A stretch of 64,000 nt of DNA, from the NCBI GenBank assembly GCA_020636325.1, contig JACJYC010000008.1:62001-126000 (forward strand), given 5' to 3'. This stretch comes from Lewinellaceae bacterium. Its GTDB lineage: Bacteria > Bacteroidota > Bacteroidia > Chitinophagales > Saprospiraceae. The position numbers and the translations under genes are program-made. Shown one piece after another: positions 36,143-45,652 of the stretch. Below the pieces are notes generated by a model that was given only the letters and a program-made list of their open reading frames with translations, did no database searches and was not told the DNA's origin. Each line of letters starts with the position of its first letter. Position 1 is the stretch's first letter.

Positions 36143-36191
36143 GTTTTCTTCGGATCCGTAAATTGCCGGAAGGCGCCGGAATATTCGCACA

Positions 36192-36791
36192 ATGAACATA
36201 GACCTGTTAACCATTCTGGAAATCATTGCCACCGTCAGCGGATTGATCCATGTGTTCCTGCTGACCAGGGAAAAAATAATTGCCTGGCCTTTCGGCATCC
36301 TTACCGTATCCGTTTACGTATATATATTTTTTGTTTCCAGGTTGTATTCCGATGCAATCCTGCATGTGTTTTACATCGGGTTGAACAGCTACGGATGGTA
36401 CAATTGGGCGAAGAGAAAAGGAACGGTAGCCGAAGTGGCCGTTACCCGCTTAAGCAGGATGAACCTGGCGGCGGTTTCGGGCCTGATCCTGCTCGGCACC
36501 CTGGCCTGGGGGCGTTTTATGGATGCCAATACAGACGCTGACTTTGCCTATTTCGATGCATTTACAACCGTAGCCAGCCTGATTGCCCAATACCTGCTGA
36601 CCCAGAAGAAGATCGATAACTGGGTGATCTGGATCCTCGTGGATCTGGTGGCCATTCCGATCTATCTGCTGAAAGGCCTGTACCTGACCTCCGGCCTCTA
36701 TCTTGTATATTTGTTGTTGTGCATTTCGGGATGGCTCGAATGGCGGCGGACGATGAGCGGGGGAGGCATCGGGGATGCGAGGATGGGATGA
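36192..36791 (+). CDS. pnuC: Nicotinamide riboside transporter PnuC
   Basis: Inner-membrane facilitator for nicotinamide riboside uptake into NAD synthesis. The 199-residue product has seven hydrophobic segments. It shows TREKIIAWPFGILTVSVYVYIFF, YSDAILHVFYIGLNSYGWYNW and QYLLTQKKIDNWVIWILVDLVAIPIYL, which contain the Trp/Asn/Gln substrate-site motifs of the family. It follows prfA by 49 bases. No riboswitch was recognised upstream, and no kinase gene follows. Confidence 0.93.
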   Translation: MNIDLLTILEIIATVSGLIHVFLLTREKIIAWPFGILTVSVYVYIFFVSRLYSDAILHVFYIGLNSYGWYNWAKRKGTVAEVAVTRLSRMNLAAVSGLILLGTLAWGRFMDANTDADFAYFDAFTTVASLIAQYLLTQKKIDNWVIWILVDLVAIPIYLLKGLYLTSGLYLVYLLLCISGWLEWRRTMSGGGIGDARMG

Positions 36792-37057
36792 TTTACCTCC
36801 TCCGCTGAAGCTGCGGCTGACGGAGGGTGATTTGAAAACTTTGAGGGACCGTTCAGCATTTTGTGTTAACCGGATTTTTAGCATGCGCAAATTGCTAAAA
36901 ATCAGATCTTTGCGTCTTTGCGTGAAAACACTGTTTTGAACAGTCTCAACATCGAATCAGCAAATCATCTTCAACAGAACATTCAGCCCTGACCGGCGGC
37001 CACTCAGGCCGTCTATTCATAACCAAATGGCCCGGATGGGTCGAAATTGTTGAAACA
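36792..37057. other. Spacer with REP-like palindrome and CTTTGCGT repeat
   Basis: Contains a REP-like element at 36796-36829 (core CCTCCGCTGAAGCTGCGGC), a perfect 11-base hairpin (GATTTTTAGCA at 36873-36883 with TGCTAAAAATC at 36893-36903) and two CTTTGCGT units at 36908-36923. No gene. The hairpin lacks a following T-run, so its role as terminator is uncertain. Confidence 0.6.
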
Positions 37058-39364
37058 ATGGACAAGAACACACTGAAGGAAAAAGCCCTTCATTACCACG
37101 CAAAAGGACGACCGGGTAAGATCGAAGTGATCCCGACCAAGGAAACCGCCAACCAGCGGGACCTGTCCCTGGCCTATTCACCCGGTGTGGCCGAACCCTG
37201 CCTGGCCATCGAACAGGATGTGAACGATGTGTACCGGTATACCGCCAAGGGCAACCTGGTGGCCGTGATCAGCAACGGCACCGCTGTACTGGGGTTGGGC
37301 GATATCGGCCCCGAAGCGAGCAAACCCGTTATGGAAGGGAAAGGGCTCCTCTTCAAAATATACGCCGACATCGACTGTTTTGACCTTGAACTGAACACCA
37401 AGGATATTGACGAATTCGTCCGGACGGTTAAGATCCTGGAACCCACTTTCGGCGGGGTCAACCTGGAAGACATCTCTGCCCCGGCCTGCTTTGAGATCGA
37501 GGAGCGCCTGAAAAAGGAGTTGAACATCCCGGTCATGCACGACGACCAACACGGCACAGCCATTATCAGCGGGGCGGCTTTGCTCAACGCCCTGGACCTG
37601 GTGGAAAAAGACATCTCCAAGGTCAAGATCGTCGTCAACGGCGCCGGCGCTTCGGCCATTTCCTGTACCCGCATCTACGTTTCGCTGGGCGCGCGGAAGG
37701 AAAATATCTTCATGTACGACAGCAAAGGGCTGATCCACCCGGATCGCCAGGACCTGGACGGCAAAAAATCGGAATTCGTGAACGGCGCAGTCCCCCCGGG
37801 CACTTCCCTGGGCGAGATCCTGAACGGCGCCGACGTCTTCATCGGCCTTTCCAAAGGAAACGTGCTGAACCGGGAAATGATCGGGGGAATGGCCGGAAAC
37901 TGCATCATTTTCGCCATGGCCAATCCCAACCCTGAGATCCCCTATGAAGACGCCAAAGCAGCGCGACCGGACTGCATCATGGCGACCGGCCGCTCGGATT
38001 ATCCCAATCAGGTAAACAACGTCCTGGGATTTCCCTATATCTTTCGCGGAGCCCTCGACGTGCGGGCCTCTGAGATCAACGAAGCCATGAAACTGGCGGC
38101 CGTGTACGCATTGGCCGAACTGGCCAAGAAGCCGGTGCCCGATATCGTGAACATGGCCTACAACAACCTCAACCTGAAATTCGGTACCGATTACATTATC
38201 CCCAAACCGGTGGACCCCAGGCTTATCGCCACCGTGGCCCCCGCTGTTGCGCGCGCCGCCATGGAAACCGGCGTAGCCAAACATCCGATCACGGATTGGG
38301 AAGCCTATGAAACGGAACTGCACCGCCGGCTAGGGCATGACAATACCCTGTCGAAGATCATCGAAACGAAAGCCAAACAGGATGTCAAGCGCGTCGTGTT
38401 TGTGGATGCGGACAACCTGTCGGTGCTCAAAGCGGCCCAGGTGGTGGCCGAAGAGAAAATTGCAAAACCGATCCTGCTGGGCAATGCCGACAAGGTCAAT
38501 GCCATCCTCAGGGAATACGATATCGTTATTCCCGGGGTAAAGATCATTGATCCTTATTCACCGGCCAATGAACAGGAAGCGGCCAAATTCAAGGAATACA
38601 GCACCAAGTTCTACGAAAAACGCAAGCGCAAAGGCGTCAACGTGCTGGAAGCGGAAGACATTATGCGCAGCCGGAGTTATTACGGCGCCATGATGGTGGA
38701 AACCGGCGACGCCGACGCCATGATCGGCGGCCTGACCAAAAAATATCCCTATACCGTAAGGCCCGCGCTGCAGGTGATCGGTCCGCGCGAAGGCGTCAAG
38801 AAAGTGGCCAGCACCCATATCGTCATGACGCGGTTCGGCCCGCTGTTCCTGGCAGATACCACCATCAACCACCACCTCACTGCTGAAGATATCGCCGACA
38901 TCACGGAATTGGTGGCCGAGGAGGTGCGGGCTTTCAACATCGAGCCTAAAATCGCGCTGGTGACCTATTCCAACTTCGGATCGGTACCGAAAGGCGAGTC
39001 CGCCGTTTTGATGCGAACGGCAACCTCCATTCTGCACAAACGCCACCCGGACTGGATCGTGGACGGTGAAATGCAGGCCCACCTGGCGCTGAACCCGGAA
39101 GCCCTGGAGCAGCTTTACCCGTTCTCCAAACTGGCCGGTCACCGGGCGAACATCCTGATCTTCCCGGCGCTGTCGGCAGCTAACATCGCTTACAACCTGC
39201 TCAGCCATACCTCGCGGCTGGACCTGATCGGGCCGATCCTGCTGGGCCTGAAAAAACCGGTGCATATCCTGCAATTGGGCGCCAGCGTGCGGCAGATCGT
39301 GGATATGGTAGGCATCGCAGCGGTACATGCGCAGAGCGCTTCCATGCGGGAGCAACAAGGATAA
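37058..39364 (+). CDS. maeB: NADP-dependent malic enzyme with phosphotransacetylase domain
   Basis: Oxidative decarboxylation of malate to pyruvate with NADP. Residues about 1-430 form the malic enzyme: SLAYSPGVAEPCLAI, VMHDDQHGTAIISGAALLNAL with the metal-binding Asp pair, IVVNGAGASAISC as the NADP site and ATGRSDYPNQVNNVLGFPYIFRGALDVRA. Residues 440-760 form a phosphotransacetylase-like domain (ETKAKQDVKRVVFVDADNL, YYGAMMVETGDADAMIGGLTKKYPYTVRPALQVIG) that in characterised MaeB proteins binds acetyl-CoA and regulates rather than catalyses. The 768-residue length is normal. Confidence 0.96.
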   Translation: MDKNTLKEKALHYHAKGRPGKIEVIPTKETANQRDLSLAYSPGVAEPCLAIEQDVNDVYRYTAKGNLVAVISNGTAVLGLGDIGPEASKPVMEGKGLLFKIYADIDCFDLELNTKDIDEFVRTVKILEPTFGGVNLEDISAPACFEIEERLKKELNIPVMHDDQHGTAIISGAALLNALDLVEKDISKVKIVVNGAGASAISCTRIYVSLGARKENIFMYDSKGLIHPDRQDLDGKKSEFVNGAVPPGTSLGEILNGADVFIGLSKGNVLNREMIGGMAGNCIIFAMANPNPEIPYEDAKAARPDCIMATGRSDYPNQVNNVLGFPYIFRGALDVRASEINEAMKLAAVYALAELAKKPVPDIVNMAYNNLNLKFGTDYIIPKPVDPRLIATVAPAVARAAMETGVAKHPITDWEAYETELHRRLGHDNTLSKIIETKAKQDVKRVVFVDADNLSVLKAAQVVAEEKIAKPILLGNADKVNAILREYDIVIPGVKIIDPYSPANEQEAAKFKEYSTKFYEKRKRKGVNVLEAEDIMRSRSYYGAMMVETGDADAMIGGLTKKYPYTVRPALQVIGPREGVKKVASTHIVMTRFGPLFLADTTINHHLTAEDIADITELVAEEVRAFNIEPKIALVTYSNFGSVPKGESAVLMRTATSILHKRHPDWIVDGEMQAHLALNPEALEQLYPFSKLAGHRANILIFPALSAANIAYNLLSHTSRLDLIGPILLGLKKPVHILQLGASVRQIVDMVGIAAVHAQSASMREQQG

Positions 39365-39377
39365 CCGGGCCTGCTGC

Positions 39378-39412
39378 GGGCAGGCAAAAAGTAAAGGCTT
39401 CTTTGCCTGCCC
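39378..39412 (+). terminator. Probable terminator after maeB
   Basis: GGGCAGGCAAA at 39378-39388 pairs with TTTGCCTGCCC at 39402-39412 across a 13-base loop that can pair further (AAG with CTT). It begins 14 bases after the stop codon. The T-run is weak. Confidence 0.5.
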
Positions 39413-39614
39413 GAAGCTCCCTGGTGTTCGTTCAATCCCTGTGACCATACTACTGGACAACATGTGCAGAGGAGATCAACCATCGAGCGCCTGAAAAGCA
39501 ACGCCTTCACGCGCTCGCTCACTCATTTTCCATCCGACCAAGCTTGGGGCGAAGTCGGGCTTTCGGGCTCTTTTTGCCTTTTTTGTAAAAATGTCCGGTA
39601 GTGTGCCTGCGACC

Positions 39615-41687
39615 TTATCTCACGATGAGTCTTTGCCCGGCAATCGTCTCATCCCCGCATTGCACCTGCACCCAATAAACACCGCCGGGTAAATTCCCCA
39701 CATCCAGCAAGGCCGCATGGCCAAATCCGCCGGCCGAGACCCGGTTCAATACCTGCATGCCGCTGGAATTCATTATCCGGACGGCTGTAAGCTGTTTTTG
39801 ATCGCCGGTCATTTTTATATGAAGCTGACCGGATACCGGGTTGGGGAACAGGATCAATTCGGGCTCAGGGGCGCCGCAATCGGCCGTTTGCACCCGAAGA
39901 ACGTGTTTTGAACCGTCCGGATAGCGGGCGGAAAGCCGGTAGTAGGCTGCGGCCACCTTGTCGGTAAACTCGTAGCGGTAGCTGCCCGGAACGGCCCTCA
40001 TTTGCCCGGCCGTTTCCCATTGCCGGCCGTTCTCACTCCGTTCTACTATAAAGACATCGCCTTCATTCGAATGGAAAGCCGACCAGTTGAGCACCGGCAA
40101 TCCGTCCCGGCATGCTATCGACATATCCTCGAATTCGACGGCCAGCGGCTCGGCGTACAGTCCGATGGCGGCGGCAAAACACGGGATGACCATTGTCTCG
40201 GATACCACGCCGCCGGTATAAAACCCGAACGCGTCCGTCGGCGAGATCGCATCCCAGTAGAAACCGGAAAAGCCGTTGGAGTGGAAAGCGCCGGTCATGG
40301 TTTCGATCCAGTTGCACCGGCTGGTTGCATCCGCCGAGGTAGCGCAACCGTACTCGCCCAGGCAAACGGGCACATTGTAGGCGTCCGACCAGGCTTTGAC
40401 GTTGTCGAACAGTTGGTTGATCCCTTCCACGTCGCCGGCTTGCGGAAAGCTCATTGCGGGGAAATAGGGCGGGTCGGTCCAGCTCATGCCCTGGTGCGTA
40501 AAAAAGAATGGGTCATAGCTGTGGAAAGTATAGATGATATCCGGATCGTCGAGCGGGGTGAACCCGGTGAGCTCTCCGCCTGAATTCCAGCCGGCGGCGC
40601 CTACCAAAACGCTGTGGGTTTGGGTCTCGTTGGCCCGGATAGAAGCCAGCACCTCGGCGGCTACCGTCCGGAAGTTATTGCTGGAGATCGCGTTGGTCGG
40701 CTCGTTGTAGACCTCAAAAAGGAACTGCTCGGGATCCAGGTCATCATAGTGGGCCGCCAACTGGGCCCAGATGGCCTTCAGGCGCGGGATCTCGGTGGTG
40801 TAATTGGCATCGGTGAGGGGATAGCCGTGGTGGTTGTCGATGATGAGCCGGAAATCGAAAAGCCCGGCCCAGAGGATCATGCTGTCGACCAGGTGGAATG
40901 CCGTCTGGTCGAAATCGATGGTATAGGGCGGCGTGGTCGGGCAAATGCGTTCGAAAGTGACCGGCAGGCGGAAGGCGTCGAAGCCGGCGTCCCGCAAAGC
41001 GCTGATGTTGGCGCGGTTGTACTTGCCGGTCTCCGGATAGGCGTTGAACGGCATCAGCCAGTAGGCTTCCAGCCAATTGGCGGTGTTCAGGCCGGTGTGC
41101 AGGCTGTTGGCGCGGGCCCAGGTGGCGGCGCTGGCTTCGCTGCCGGTACTGCCGTTCACCAGCTCAATCGCGTCAAAATAAACGGTGCCCGAACCGGTTT
41201 CGGCATTGCCGACGCTCAGGTCGATCTCCCGGACGGCGCTGATGTCCAAAGGCGAGCCGATAGTGAGTGAAAGGACCGGCACATCCACCACGGTATAGCT
41301 CGATGCACTGCCGCCGATGACGACCGAATTGCCGTAATCGGAGTTATTCCGCAGCTGGACGGTCAGGGTTTGCCCGGACGTCAGCCCCCGGTAAGCGATG
41401 CGCAGATGCGTGTACCCCGAGAGATTGCGCGGCGCATCGGCTCCCCAGTTGTCCATGTTCAGGCCAAGGCCGGCCCACCAACCGGTATAAGCATAATCAA
41501 ACCGGTAATGGAGGCTGCCTTCGTAAGGGGAATTGGTGCTGACCTCGGCCAGGTTGGCGGTTCCGCCTCCACCGGCTCCGGACCATATGCCGGTTATCAG
41601 CGTGGTCCCATCCTTGTAAATGACGGGTTGTGCCTGGGATGCGGCAACCCCAAAAAACAGCGTAAAAAGGGTAATGAACGGTTTCAT
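39615..41687 (-). CDS. Secreted GH5-type glycoside hydrolase with T9SS tail
   Basis: Probable endo-glucanase or related beta-glycanase exported by type IX secretion (690 residues). A signal peptide ends at SQAQ (residue 19). Residues 25-180 are a beta-sandwich like carbohydrate-binding domains (LRIAYRGLTSGQTLTVQLRNNS). Residues 200-510 form the GH5 barrel: DAFRLPVTFERI, FLFEVYNEPTNA with the acid/base Glu, TFHSYDPFFFTHQG, and PVCLGEYGCATSADA with the nucleophile Glu. The last about 80 residues (ILFPNPVSGQLHIKMTG...LPGGVYWVQVQCGDETIAGQRLIV) are a type A sorting domain. The exact substrate cannot be read. Confidence 0.92.
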   Translation of the reverse strand: MKPFITLFTLFFGVAASQAQPVIYKDGTTLITGIWSGAGGGGTANLAEVSTNSPYEGSLHYRFDYAYTGWWAGLGLNMDNWGADAPRNLSGYTHLRIAYRGLTSGQTLTVQLRNNSDYGNSVVIGGSASSYTVVDVPVLSLTIGSPLDISAVREIDLSVGNAETGSGTVYFDAIELVNGSTGSEASAATWARANSLHTGLNTANWLEAYWLMPFNAYPETGKYNRANISALRDAGFDAFRLPVTFERICPTTPPYTIDFDQTAFHLVDSMILWAGLFDFRLIIDNHHGYPLTDANYTTEIPRLKAIWAQLAAHYDDLDPEQFLFEVYNEPTNAISSNNFRTVAAEVLASIRANETQTHSVLVGAAGWNSGGELTGFTPLDDPDIIYTFHSYDPFFFTHQGMSWTDPPYFPAMSFPQAGDVEGINQLFDNVKAWSDAYNVPVCLGEYGCATSADATSRCNWIETMTGAFHSNGFSGFYWDAISPTDAFGFYTGGVVSETMVIPCFAAAIGLYAEPLAVEFEDMSIACRDGLPVLNWSAFHSNEGDVFIVERSENGRQWETAGQMRAVPGSYRYEFTDKVAAAYYRLSARYPDGSKHVLRVQTADCGAPEPELILFPNPVSGQLHIKMTGDQKQLTAVRIMNSSGMQVLNRVSAGGFGHAALLDVGNLPGGVYWVQVQCGDETIAGQRLIVR

Positions 41688-42052
41688 GAGCGGTGAATTA
41701 TGATGGTTTGTGGGTTGATGGTTGTTTATGGGTTTATGGTTGTTTATGGTTGTTGATGGTTGTTGATGGGTTTATTGTTGTTGATGGTTGCTCCGCCCGC
41801 CATAGCCTCGGCGTAGGCGGGTTTATAGTTGTTGATGGGGTTATGTTGGGGTGCTATTGCTCCGACCAATGGCAGTTTTATGAGTGAGGATATTGAATAG
41901 GGTGGTTAAGGCAAGTTGTGCGGTGTTGCTTCTTGTTTCCAAATATAGGTAATTTTCAGAACAGGGTATAAAATAACTTGGGCGACTGCCTGAAGATAGG
42001 GAGCCGCCCAAGAAAGGACTATATCAAACTAAAAAGGCAACGAAAAGGGTTA
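41688..42052. repeat. GGTTGTTGATG/GTTTATG repeat tract with REP-like palindrome
   Basis: From 41697 to 41840 the sequence is built from GTTTATGGTTG, TTGATGGTTG and similar units. A REP-like hairpin at 41791-41822 (arms CCCGCCATAGCC and GGCGTAGGCGGG, 10 of 12 positions pairing) interrupts them. The remaining bases to 42052 contain no recognised gene. Unlike most arrays in the window this one lies 5' of a gene (the GH5 gene). Confidence 0.75.
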
Positions 42053-45000
42053 TCACCCTTCCTGCACCTCAGGAATTGTTTTATAGGTGCCGTTCCATAC
42101 CGGGCGGCCGGTGATCCACCGGATGAAGTACATGATGGCTACGAAGATGAAGAAGAACGGACCGAAGAAGCCGAAAAGGGCTACGAACTTGGTGCCGTAA
42201 AATTTCACCATCGGCCGCCGCAGACGCTCCGACAGGATATACATGCTCGGGATCATCAGCAGGGTAAGGAAGAAGGCGAAAATGAGACCGAAGATAATCG
42301 TCCAGGCCAGCGGCCCCCAGAACACGACGCTGTCGCCGCCGATCCAGATATGCGGATCGAAGTCGGACAGCAGGGTGCCGAAATTGATGTTGAAGCCGAT
42401 CGCCAGCGGAATGAGGCCCAGCATGGTGGCCACTGCGGTAAGGAGTACCGGAATGATCCGCACTTTCCCCGCTTCGATGGCCGCTTCCCGGGTTTTGTAC
42501 CCCCGGCCCCGCAGCTCGTCCGTGAATTCGATCAGGAGGATCCCGTTCTTGATCACGATGCCTGCCAGGCCGATCACGCCCACGAGTACCATGATGGTGG
42601 GCATGGACATACCGGTTATGGCATACCCGACGAACACGCCGATGACGGAGAAGAAGATCTCGGAAAGGACGATAAACGGCTTGCTCAGGGAGTTGAACTG
42701 CAACACCAGGATCAGGAAAATGAGGCCCAGTGCAATGAAAAAGGCTTTGCCGAGGAAGGCGTTGGTTTCCTGTTGTTGTTCGCTCTCGCCGGTTTGTTTG
42801 ATGGTCACGCCTTCCGGCATCGGGTAGCTGGCCTTGAACGTTCCGATCTTTTGAGCCAGGGCCTGGTTGATCCTGGGCACGGCCGTCAGGTCGGTAACGT
42901 TCGATTGCAACTGGATGGTCCTTTGCATATTCTTCCGTTTGACCATACCGGGTGTACTGGTAAAGTCATACGTGGTCACGGCGCTGATGGGCACCTGTTT
43001 GATCCGGCCGGTATTGAAATCCCGGAAGGTGATCCGCATGTTGAGCAGATTCTGGAGGTTGTTCCGCTGCTCTTCCTGGTACCTGATCTGGATCTTGTAT
43101 TCGTCTTCGCCGTCTTTGAGCTTACTGGCTTCATACCCGAAAAGGGCTGTACGGATGGCATTCCCCACCTGAGCCGTACTGATGCCTTCGATGGCGGCCC
43201 TTTCCTTGTCGACGATGAGGGTGACCTCGGGGTTGTTCAGGTCGACATCCAGCGCCAGGTTCTCGATACCTTCTACCCGGCTTGTATCCAGGTAGTTGTG
43301 GAGATCCTTTGCGACCTTGGTGATGGCTTCGAAATCGTCGCCGGCCACCTCGATGTTGACGGGCGGGTCGGTAGGGGGGCCTGCGGCTTCCTGTTCAACC
43401 GTTACTTCGGTGCCGGGAATGCCTTTGACGACTGCCCGGACGCTGTCCAGATAGGGCAGGGTAGGCTGGTAGGGGCGCTTGGCGAATTCCACAAAAGAAA
43501 CCTGGATCCTGCCCAGGTTGGACTGTACGCTCCGGTTGTTGTCCATCGGGTTGTTGGCGTTGACGGCCACGTTGGAGATCACGCTTTCCACGATGGATTC
43601 GGGCTCGCCGGGGTGAAGGCTTTCCAGGGCTTTGAACGTTCTGGTCTCCAGCTCCTTCAGCACCCGGTTCGTTTCCTCGGCCTGGGTCCCTACCGGCATC
43701 TTCAGGTAAACGTAGATGAAATTGGGTTGGCCGCTCGGGAAGAACGGAAAATCCGGATTGCGGACGATCAGCGCAGCCAGGGCAATGAAGAACAGGATAA
43801 ATACCGAAAAGAAAGCCCATCCCGGCCTTCTGCCTTTGAGGAGCCATTTCAGCAGCCGCTCGTAGGCGTGCATCATCCTGGGGAGGGTCTTATTCTGGAA
43901 ATTGTAAATGACCCCTTTGAGGAATACCCGGTCGATGATGATAAACGCGGGGATAAAGATCAGCACGCTCCCGAAGGTCTTGGCGCCCGCCAAACGGGCC
44001 AGAATGCCGAGGCCCAGCAACAGGTAGATCCACCATTTTTTGAAGATGCGGAACCGGCCGGTCGGCGCTTTTTCGTCGGGGCGCATGAAGCTGGCCGCGA
44101 ATACCGGGTTGATCAGGAATGCGACGATCAGGGAGGCCAGCAGGGTAAAGATCAACATGGTCGGCAGGTAGATCATGAACTTGCCGACGATACCCTTCCA
44201 GAACAACAGCGGGAAGAACGGCGCCACCACGGTAGCCGTACCGGCCAATACCGGGATGAACACCTCGCCTGCCGCCATTTTGGTGGCTCTTTCGATGGGC
44301 ACCTTGCCGTTGTTGAATATCCGGTGGGTGTTTTCAATAACTACGATGGCATCGTCCACAATAATGCCCAGGCCGAAGAGCAGGGCGAACAATACGATGA
44401 AATTCAGCGTAACGTCGCTGCCCACGATGGCATCGGCGGCCGGCAGGAAGATGAAGGCCACAAATACGCTGAGCGGAACGCTGAGGGCCACGAAAAAGGC
44501 GTTGGTTACCCCCATGAAGAACATCAGCACCAGCAATACCAGGATGAAACCGATGACGATGGTGTTCACCAGTTCGTTGAAGGAGGTTGCTGCCTGCTTG
44601 CTCTGGTCGCCGGTGATCACCACATCGAGGTCTTTGGGCAGCACGGAGCCTTTCATTTCCTCGACAATCTGGTTGATCTGGTCGGCGCAATCGATCAGGT
44701 TGGTACCGGGCCGCTTGACGATATTGAGCGTGACGACGTTCTGACCGTTGAGCCGGGCGTAGCTTTCCTGTTGTTTGATGGTGTCCTTGATCTCAGCGAT
44801 ATCCTGGAGGCGAACGTCGCCGCCGGTCGGCGTTTTGACCACCAGGTCGGACATTTGCAGGCTGCTGACAAACTGGCCTTTTACGCGGAGTGAGCGGTTC
44901 ATGACGCCCACTTCAAGCTGACCGCCGCTGATGTCTACGTTCTCGGAAGCGATAGCGTTGGCGATATCCTGGAAACTCAGCATGGCCTTGTCCATGGCCA

Positions 45001-45613
45001 GCGGGTCGACGTTGATCTGGATCTCCCTTTCCGGTGCGCCTACGATTTCGGCTTTGCTGACAGCGGGGAGGGCTTCGAAACGGTCCTGCATTTTTTCGGC
45101 GTACCGTTTGAGCTTGAGCCCGTCGTAATCGCCGCTGATATTGACGAACATGATGGGCAGGTCGCTGATCGAAAACTCAACGACCTCCGGCTGGCTGGTC
45201 AGGTTGGTCGGCAGGTCGGTTTTGGCCTTGTCAACTGCGTCCTTGACCTTTTGTTTGGCGATTTCGGGGGTGATATCGGTGTCGAATTCAACAATGATGA
45301 TGCTGTAATCCGTCATCGAAATGGAGTTCACCTTGTTGATCTTCGCGCCGGAAATCCCTTTGATCTGTTTTTCGATCGGCCGGGTGACCAGGTTTTCAAT
45401 GTCCTTTGGGGAGTTCCCGACGTAAATGGTGGACACCGAAATGGTGGGCACTACGATATCGGGAAATTGCTCCTTCGGCAGGGTATTGAAGGTATAGAAC
45501 CCGTATATGGTGATGATCAGGGTAATGATATAGATCGCCGTTTTGTTGTCAACGGCCCAACTGGTCGCTTTGAACTCCTTGAACCTTTCTTGTAGTCTTT
45601 TGATTTTGTCCAT
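42053..45613 (-). CDS. RND efflux transporter permease (AcrB/HAE1-like)
   Basis: Proton-driven inner-membrane pump of a tripartite efflux system. The 1186-residue protein has the two-fold RND architecture: TM1 near residues 25-45, large periplasmic loops after TM1 and TM7, and TM4 with LFGLGIIVDDAIVVIENTH, whose Asp pair carries protons. The second half has the corresponding MVLVGVIGLAGIVIKNGILLIEFTDELR. An extra hydrophobic hairpin and a C-terminal extension make it longer than AcrB. Most similar by motif to multidrug HAE1 pumps; heavy-metal signatures of CzcA are absent. It is the third gene of the efflux operon. Confidence 0.94.
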   Translation of the reverse strand: MDKIKRLQERFKEFKATSWAVDNKTAIYIITLIITIYGFYTFNTLPKEQFPDIVVPTISVSTIYVGNSPKDIENLVTRPIEKQIKGISGAKINKVNSISMTDYSIIIVEFDTDITPEIAKQKVKDAVDKAKTDLPTNLTSQPEVVEFSISDLPIMFVNISGDYDGLKLKRYAEKMQDRFEALPAVSKAEIVGAPEREIQINVDPLAMDKAMLSFQDIANAIASENVDISGGQLEVGVMNRSLRVKGQFVSSLQMSDLVVKTPTGGDVRLQDIAEIKDTIKQQESYARLNGQNVVTLNIVKRPGTNLIDCADQINQIVEEMKGSVLPKDLDVVITGDQSKQAATSFNELVNTIVIGFILVLLVLMFFMGVTNAFFVALSVPLSVFVAFIFLPAADAIVGSDVTLNFIVLFALLFGLGIIVDDAIVVIENTHRIFNNGKVPIERATKMAAGEVFIPVLAGTATVVAPFFPLLFWKGIVGKFMIYLPTMLIFTLLASLIVAFLINPVFAASFMRPDEKAPTGRFRIFKKWWIYLLLGLGILARLAGAKTFGSVLIFIPAFIIIDRVFLKGVIYNFQNKTLPRMMHAYERLLKWLLKGRRPGWAFFSVFILFFIALAALIVRNPDFPFFPSGQPNFIYVYLKMPVGTQAEETNRVLKELETRTFKALESLHPGEPESIVESVISNVAVNANNPMDNNRSVQSNLGRIQVSFVEFAKRPYQPTLPYLDSVRAVVKGIPGTEVTVEQEAAGPPTDPPVNIEVAGDDFEAITKVAKDLHNYLDTSRVEGIENLALDVDLNNPEVTLIVDKERAAIEGISTAQVGNAIRTALFGYEASKLKDGEDEYKIQIRYQEEQRNNLQNLLNMRITFRDFNTGRIKQVPISAVTTYDFTSTPGMVKRKNMQRTIQLQSNVTDLTAVPRINQALAQKIGTFKASYPMPEGVTIKQTGESEQQQETNAFLGKAFFIALGLIFLILVLQFNSLSKPFIVLSEIFFSVIGVFVGYAITGMSMPTIMVLVGVIGLAGIVIKNGILLIEFTDELRGRGYKTREAAIEAGKVRIIPVLLTAVATMLGLIPLAIGFNINFGTLLSDFDPHIWIGGDSVVFWGPLAWTIIFGLIFAFFLTLLMIPSMYILSERLRRPMVKFYGTKFVALFGFFGPFFFIFVAIMYFIRWITGRPVWNGTYKTIPEVQEG

Positions 45614-45652
45614 TGCCGTTGGTATTGGTGTGGCTTGCGGTCATTCGACCGG

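Noticed and set aside
36143..36191. Riboswitch before pnuC
   Set aside because: The 49-base gap is too short and shows no TPP or NAD+ riboswitch consensus.
41978..44893. 971-codon open frame on the plus strand
   Set aside because: It lies antisense to the RND pump gene, is rich in His/Gln/Asp/Gly with no domain, and is explained by the codon bias of a GC-rich gene.
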